Assembly (NCBI GenBank): GCA_900547285.1 | Contig: URGF01000060.1 | Coordinates: forward strand, 1-10,885 | Direction: 5' to 3' | Source of the DNA: an uncultured Collinsella sp. | GTDB taxonomy: Bacteria; Actinomycetota; Coriobacteriia; Coriobacteriales; Coriobacteriaceae | DNA: 10,885 nt | The notes under the pieces: model-generated | What the model was told of the DNA's origin: nothing | Database searches by the model: none | Seen by the model: the letters and a program-made list of their open reading frames with translations, nothing else | Program-made: the position numbers and the translations under genes | Shown: positions 7,454 to 10,885 of the stretch, piece after piece | How the letters are laid out: each line of letters opens with the position of its first letter | How positions within the stretch are numbered: the first letter of the stretch is position 1

Positions 7454-7480
7454 AAAGAGGGCCGCCAAACAGCGACCCTC
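7451..7480 (-). terminator. intrinsic terminator on the minus strand, upstream of alaS
   Basis: On the minus strand GAGGGTCGC (7480-7472) pairs with GCGGCCCTC (7465-7457) over 9 bp with one G-U pair, around a 6-nt loop, followed directly by TTTTTT (7456-7451). It would stop leftward transcription coming from the sigma/transporter operon, 342 nt past the transporter stop at 7822. That operon's mRNA would then be antisense to the whole small plus-strand gene. There is no T-tract on the plus-strand side, so it is not bidirectional. Confidence 0.75.
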
Positions 7481-7510
7481 CAGCGAAAGTGCACGTTATT
7501 TAGGTCTGTC

Positions 7511-7553
7511 AAATACTTTGAAAAAAAATGATTTCGGTAAAATTTCATATAAG
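7511..7553 (+). promoter_or_regulatory. AT-rich region with possible promoter of the small plus-strand gene
   Basis: A sharply AT-rich tract containing TTGAAA (7518-7523) and TAAAAT (7538-7543), whose 14-nt spacing is short, and a second -10-like TATAAG (7548-7553) without a good -35. It lies directly ahead of a strong ribosome-binding site. A promoter here is likely by position, but its exact elements are uncertain. Confidence 0.3.
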
Positions 7554-7575
7554 AATCGTCCGGAAGGAGCGATCG

Positions 7576-7815
7576 ATGAATAGCAAACGGTTTGTCGTGA
7601 ATGCACTGACCTCAGTAGCCCTTTTAGCAATCTTCGCTTACTCGAGCTGGTATGTGAACCAGCCGAGATTTGGCTACGCATTGTACGCAGTAACATCTGG
7701 CGATAAAGCGTATTACACCCTAAGCGCAATTGACGCCATCTTTTTCTATGTGGCTGGCCCCTTATCAATCGCTTTGATCGCGTTTATTGTTATTTACAAC
7801 ATCAAGAAACGCTAA
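7576..7815 (+). CDS. small two-helix membrane protein, unknown function
   Basis: 79 residues, not recognised. Two hydrophobic helices are visible: about 7-26 (VVNALTSVALLAIFAYSSWY) and about 51-74 (AIDAIFFYVAGPLSIALIAF). The polar 24-residue loop between them contains NQPRFGYALYAV and SGDKAYY. The basic N-terminus (MNSKR) and C-terminus (NIKKR) predict both ends inside the cell and the loop outside. The ATG at 7576 has AAGGAG at 7564-7569, six bases away, which is why it is preferred to an upstream ATG at 7528 that has no such site. It is the only plus-strand gene, has about 44% GC by hand count against roughly 60-70% nearby, and ends 6 nt before the end of the convergent transporter gene. 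This suggests a later insertion. No toxin or transporter family could be named. Confidence 0.7.
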   Translation: MNSKRFVVNALTSVALLAIFAYSSWYVNQPRFGYALYAVTSGDKAYYTLSAIDAIFFYVAGPLSIALIAFIVIYNIKKR

Positions 7816-7821
7816 CAGGGC

Positions 7822-9234
7822 CTATTTGGAATCCGAATCGTCCATGGAGCCGTCGATGCCGGTTTTGGTGTCGTCATCCGTGTTGGAATCATCATCCTTG
7901 GCGAAGGGGTTCTTGAAGAAACCCGTGGCATCGGGCTGAAGACCCGAGAGCTTGATCCAGGGATTATCGAGCTCGGGCTTGGGCATAGCCTTGGCCTCGG
8001 GCGCGGTCTCGTTGCCGATGAGCTCGGACTCGTAGATGAAGGTGTCGTCGCCGAGCGCGTCGTAGGCGGCGACCGGGTTGCCCTCGGCATCGCGGTACGG
8101 CGTGCCCTTAAACACGGCGCCGTCATAGGCCACAAGCTGGCGGCCGGTCTCGTTCTCAAAGTAGTAGACGAAAATGCCCTTGAGGGCTGCGCACAGCGGA
8201 ATGGCAATGATCATGCCAATGGGACCCATGAGCGCCGACCCAATAACGAGCGCCGTGAGGCTCATGATGGGATGCACCTGCACCGAGCTCTGCATGACCT
8301 TAGGCGAAATTACGTTATCGGTGACGTTTTGCGCGACCATCGTCACGATGAGCGTCCATAACGCCAACATGGGGCTGAACATGAAACCGAGCACTGTGGC
8401 GATTGCTGCACTCACCCAGGGACCGACGACCGGAACCAAATGCATGATGCCGGTAAAGATGGCCATGAGCGCCGCATACGGATGGCCGATGATCATAAAA
8501 CCGATAAAGGCGAGGAAACCACCGCAGATGGACGTCACGACCATACCGCGCATGTAGCCGCCGACAGAGCGAGAAAGGATGGCGACCATAAAGCGGTACG
8601 AGGTCTCCTTCTCCTGACCGATGATGGTGCAAATCTCGTGGTGCATGCGAGGGTAGTCGCAGGCCATCCAGTACGCAAGCACCAGACCAAGGAAGATCAC
8701 GAACAACTGCGAGGCTGTATTGGTGATGAGCGGGAACACACCGCGGCCAAGCTCGGCAGCGATCTGAGACACATACTTCGATGCCACGGCAACCAGCGAC
8801 GAAAGATTATCGTCCAGATACTCCTTGAGCGGCGTGTTGTTGAGCGTCTTGGCATGCGAGATCATCTCGTTGAGGTCGCCACCCGCAACACGAAGCTGCT
8901 CGGGCAGGCGGCTAAGGACTTCCATGATCTGACCAAAGAGAATCGGCGACAAGATGCAAACGACACCGACGAGCACAGCAACGACCACAATAAGCGCGAT
9001 AAGCGAACCGATGCCGCGATTCACGCCATGGTGCTCGAGCCAGTTGGTGATCGGGGACATCACAAAAGCAATGATGGAGCCAACGGCAAGGAACTCAATA
9101 ACCGGTGCCAGGATGCCCATAAGGTTAAAGATGACAGCAGCAATAACAATGCAGCCGACAACAGCCCAAATGCGAAGCGTCAGAATGCGGGTGTCGCGCA
9201 GCGCGCGATCGGTTTGTTGGGGATGCTCACTCAT
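7822..9234 (-). CDS. AI-2E/PerM-family membrane transporter
   Basis: 470 residues. Members of this family (PerM, TqsA, YdiK) include autoinducer-2 exporters and sodium/proton antiporters, so the substrate cannot be told from sequence. About eight membrane segments are visible at about 21-43, 46-60, 76-100, 165-190, 225-250, 252-275, 278-300 and 322-355, with the usual amphipathic soluble stretch (about 105-160) after the third. Family motifs are HLVPVVGPW (265-273) and NVISPKVMQSSVQVHP (307-322). A cytoplasmic tail of about 110 residues (360-470) follows; it is acidic and ends in an Asp-rich DDDSNTDDD stretch, and it is longer than in typical members of about 350 residues. The ATG overlaps the sigma factor stop (ATGA at 9234-9231), so it belongs to the sigma operon. 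A terminator for it is seen only at 7451-7480. Confidence 0.92.
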   Translation of the reverse strand: MSEHPQQTDRALRDTRILTLRIWAVVGCIVIAAVIFNLMGILAPVIEFLAVGSIIAFVMSPITNWLEHHGVNRGIGSLIALIVVVAVLVGVVCILSPILFGQIMEVLSRLPEQLRVAGGDLNEMISHAKTLNNTPLKEYLDDNLSSLVAVASKYVSQIAAELGRGVFPLITNTASQLFVIFLGLVLAYWMACDYPRMHHEICTIIGQEKETSYRFMVAILSRSVGGYMRGMVVTSICGGFLAFIGFMIIGHPYAALMAIFTGIMHLVPVVGPWVSAAIATVLGFMFSPMLALWTLIVTMVAQNVTDNVISPKVMQSSVQVHPIMSLTALVIGSALMGPIGMIIAIPLCAALKGIFVYYFENETGRQLVAYDGAVFKGTPYRDAEGNPVAAYDALGDDTFIYESELIGNETAPEAKAMPKPELDNPWIKLSGLQPDATGFFKNPFAKDDDSNTDDDTKTGIDGSMDDSDSK

Positions 9235-10022
9235 GAACGAACCATCACTCCGTCGGGGTCGATCTTATCCTGAATCTTCTTGAGGGTGCGGCGCAGCAGG
9301 CGCGAGACCTGCACCTGCGAGATGCCCAGCTTCTTGGCGATCTCGATCTGGGTCATGCCCTTCACAAAGCGCAGCTCGATCACCTCGCGCTCGCGCGGCG
9401 AGAAATCGCGGATGGCTTCCTCTATCACCAGGCGGTCATCGGTAAAGTCGAGCTCGTTGTCGTCGTCGGCGTAACGGTCAAGAATCGAGGGCGCATCGTC
9501 GGAATCGGACGCTCCAGGAGCCTCAATGGGCACCGACGTATAGGCCGACGACGATTCCATGGCCTCCAGAACCTCGTCGACGGTCACGCCAAGGAACTCG
9601 GCGATTTCCTCAACCTTGGGCGAGCGCTGCAACTCGTTGGTAAGCTTGTCGGTAGCCTGGTTAACCTTGGCAGAAAGCTCCTGCAGGCGACGAGGCACGC
9701 GCACGCTCCAGCCCTTGTCACGGAAGTGACGCTTGATCTCGCCCAAGATGGTGGGCGTGGCAAACGTGGTGAACTCGAGTCCGCGCTCAGGGTCAAAGCG
9801 GTCGATTGCCTTGAGCAGGCCCAGATAGCCGACCTGCATGAGGTCGTCGAGCGGCTCACCGCGATTCTTAAATTTGTTGGCAAGGAACCTTACCAGGTTC
9901 ATATGGGACATGACGAGCTGCTCGCGGGCGTCCGGATCACCGGTCTCCTTGTAGCGACGAAACAGCTCGCGGGTTTTCTCCTTGTCCCAAGCGGTCTTGC
10001 CGCTCCGGGAACGTTCGGTCAT
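9231..10022 (-). CDS. SigB/SigF/SigG-type RNA polymerase sigma factor (group 3)
   Basis: 263-residue alternative sigma factor that directs RNA polymerase to stress- or phase-specific promoters. Region 2 spans about 36-105: VMSHMNLVRFLANKF, DDLMQVGYLGLLKAIDRFDP (59-78) and the -10 recognition/melting segment FTTFATPTILGEIKRHFRDKGW (84-105). Region 3 is about 112-180, with SAKVNQATDKLTNEL and SPKVEEIAEFLGV. Region 4 is about 200-250, with LSPRERE-like FSPREREVIELRF and the helix-turn-helix MTQIEIAKKLGISQVQVSRLLRR. The combination of an RsbW-like gene one base upstream and SVRVPRR places it in the SigB/SigF group rather than ECF. The ATG at 10022 follows the upstream TAA by one base, with AAGGCGG about 10 nt ahead. 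It may autoregulate its operon, but the operon promoter is outside the window. Confidence 0.95.
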   Translation of the reverse strand: MTERSRSGKTAWDKEKTRELFRRYKETGDPDAREQLVMSHMNLVRFLANKFKNRGEPLDDLMQVGYLGLLKAIDRFDPERGLEFTTFATPTILGEIKRHFRDKGWSVRVPRRLQELSAKVNQATDKLTNELQRSPKVEEIAEFLGVTVDEVLEAMESSSAYTSVPIEAPGASDSDDAPSILDRYADDDNELDFTDDRLVIEEAIRDFSPREREVIELRFVKGMTQIEIAKKLGISQVQVSRLLRRTLKKIQDKIDPDGVMVRS

Positions 10023-10023
10023 A

Positions 10024-10401
10024 TTAGATATCCGCCTTGAGATCGAGGGAAAGCGTCAGGGGCGCCGCAGTCTTTTCGTAGGAATCGCACACGCTCGCGA
10101 GGATGAGCTCGGCATACACCGCAGCCTGGTCGTTTTCATCAACCGTAGCCTGGTCTCCAAAGGTAATAGTCATGCCAACGTGAGTCTCATCGACATCGAA
10201 TTTGATGGTGATGTCGTCGCAGTCGACCGCGGTGCACCCAAAGATGAAAGCCTCCTCGGCAGCCATGCGGATGTCCTCGATGCGATCGACAGACATGGAG
10301 CACAGGGCACCAACGTTGGCTGCCGTCATGCGCACAAGGCGAGCGAGACGCGGGTCGCCGGCAACGGTCAGCGTGATGGGGCAGGTTGCTTCGCTACTCA
10401 T
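10024..10401 (-). CDS. RsbW/SpoIIAB-like anti-sigma factor homologue with degenerate ATP site
   Basis: 125 residues with the first half of an RsbW-type HATPase fold: ITLTVAGDPRLARLVRMTAANVG (9-31) and MSVDRIEDIRMAAEEAF (36-52) match the RsbW start up to the N-box. The N-box Glu is present (E50), but the Asn that binds Mg-ATP is Phe54 (EAFIF instead of EAxTN). The DxGxG box is replaced by FGDQATVDEN (81-90), and no GGxGL motif follows. RsbW is usually about 150-160 residues, so this is also short. Its position directly before the sigma gene supports an anti-sigma role, but kinase activity on an RsbV partner seems unlikely and no rsbV is seen. The ATG at 10401 overlaps the upstream gene by 8 nt; a longer frame to 10512 would run through that gene. 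Confidence 0.8.
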   Translation of the reverse strand: MSSEATCPITLTVAGDPRLARLVRMTAANVGALCSMSVDRIEDIRMAAEEAFIFGCTAVDCDDITIKFDVDETHVGMTITFGDQATVDENDQAAVYAELILASVCDSYEKTAAPLTLSLDLKADI

Positions 10402-10831
10402 CGCAGGACTCCTCAGAGGACTCGGCGGGCGTATAGGTGTAATACTGAGCCGGCTTGGCTGCGGGCTTCTGAGCCGCATCCGCACCATCGGCGGCCTCGT
10501 CCTCAGCCTCACCGATCAGAACGCGCTCGGTAGGCTGCTCGGCCTCGGCGGCGGCAGCGGCGAGCTTACGATCGGCGTCGGCTGCAGGAGCCTTCACCTT
10601 ATTGAAGAGCTTCTGCACGGCGCCGGCCGCAGAATCTGTCACGCTCGATACGGCATTGCTGGCCTCGGCCATACTGCCCGTGACCTCGGAGATGTCGCGA
10701 ACGACCGCCTCAACCTCAACGAGGTTGGACGTCAGGGCGTCAATGGCAGTCTTGCTCGACTTGAGGAGCGGCTCCATCTGGGCAAGTGCCGGCGTAAGCT
10801 CGTCAACGGCGCCATCAAGCTTTGCCACCAC
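10394..10831 (-). CDS. DUF948-like coiled-coil protein, N-terminus uncertain at window edge
   Basis: Reads as a coiled-coil protein. DGAVDELTPALAQMEPLLKSS, then TAIDALTSNLVEVEAVVRDIS and SMAEASNAVSSVTDSA (roughly residues 6-70), has the heptad-like pattern of DUF948 proteins. An Ala/Glu-rich low-complexity tail follows and ends QYYTYTPAESSEESCDE. DUF948 proteins usually begin with one membrane helix; that part is missing here. The frame is open to 10882 and then meets a TAG at 10885-10883, the very last bases of the window. The listed start is GTG at 10831 with GAGG about 8 nt upstream, but it is doubtful because TVTDLNNTIAEAQPV just before it also looks like coding coiled coil. It overlaps the RsbW-like gene by 8 nt and leads the visible sigma operon. 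Function unknown. Confidence 0.6.
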   Translation of the reverse strand: MVAKLDGAVDELTPALAQMEPLLKSSKTAIDALTSNLVEVEAVVRDISEVTGSMAEASNAVSSVTDSAAGAVQKLFNKVKAPAADADRKLAAAAAEAEQPTERVLIGEAEDEAADGADAAQKPAAKPAQYYTYTPAESSEESCDE

Positions 10832-10885
10832 GGGCTGCGCCTCGGCAATCGTATTATTGAGGTCGGTTACCGTCTTGTCGAGCTA

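Noticed and set aside
7528..7575. Upstream start for the small plus-strand gene
   Set aside because: It would begin inside the AT-rich promoter-like tract without a Shine-Dalgarno, whereas the ATG at 7576 has AAGGAG at ideal spacing.
7379..7600. T-box riboswitch upstream of alaS
   Set aside because: A terminator precedes alaS, but no GGGTGG-type T-box sequence or specifier stem is seen, a promoter lies after the hairpin, and the upstream bases belong to a plus-strand gene.
7496..7768. Minus-strand open frame opposite the small membrane protein gene
   Set aside because: Basic, low-complexity translation with no ribosome-binding site; the plus-strand frame has a strong one and two clear membrane helices.
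10402..10512. Longer N-terminus for the RsbW-like protein
   Set aside because: It would lie wholly inside the upstream gene in another frame and is Arg/Pro/Ser-rich shadow sequence; the RsbW fold begins after the ATG at 10401.

Overview
The window most likely comes from a Coriobacteriia genome (Actinomycetota), close to Collinsella. The evidence is high-GC coding sequence with GTG starts, the gene order alaS-ruvX-mltG-...-aroK-aroB-Xaa-Pro peptidase (a reduced version of the order seen in Mycobacterium), and a SigB/SigF-type sigma operon. The genus is inferred from gene content and protein style, not from a database search. Ten of the eleven genes are on the minus strand; one small gene is on the plus strand.

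Right part (about 7822-10885, read leftwards): a tightly packed stress-type sigma operon. In transcription order it holds a coiled-coil, Ala/Glu-rich DUF948-like protein (cut by the window edge), a small RsbW-like protein that has lost the residues of the ATP-binding site, a SigB/SigF-family sigma factor, and an AI-2E/PerM-family membrane transporter whose ATG overlaps the sigma factor stop codon. Spacings are -8, +1 and -4 nt, so the four genes look like one translationally coupled unit.

Middle (about 7425-7815): a short AT-richer island with one small plus-strand gene for a two-helix membrane protein of unknown function, convergent with the transporter. Between it and alaS lie a minus-strand intrinsic terminator and, overlapping its T-tract, a good extended -10 promoter for alaS.

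Left part (7378 down to 1): a long co-directional cluster: alaS, ruvX, mltG, a yqeG-type HAD phosphatase, aroK and a 3-dehydroquinate-synthase-like gene, with gaps of -8 to +17 nt. A 131-nt gap with a nested inverted repeat follows, and then a truncated Xaa-Pro peptidase gene that leaves the window. The cluster mixes translation (alaS), rRNA processing (ruvX), cell wall (mltG), possibly phospholipid metabolism (yqeG) and the shikimate pathway (aroK).

The two most striking points are degenerate family members in otherwise conserved operons. The AroB homologue has lost all metal-ligand positions and the glycine-rich NAD motif. The RsbW homologue has lost the N-box Asn and the G-boxes. Both frames are long and intact, so both are more likely repurposed or regulatory proteins than decaying genes. 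No CRISPR array, tRNA, rRNA, insertion sequence or prophage was seen.
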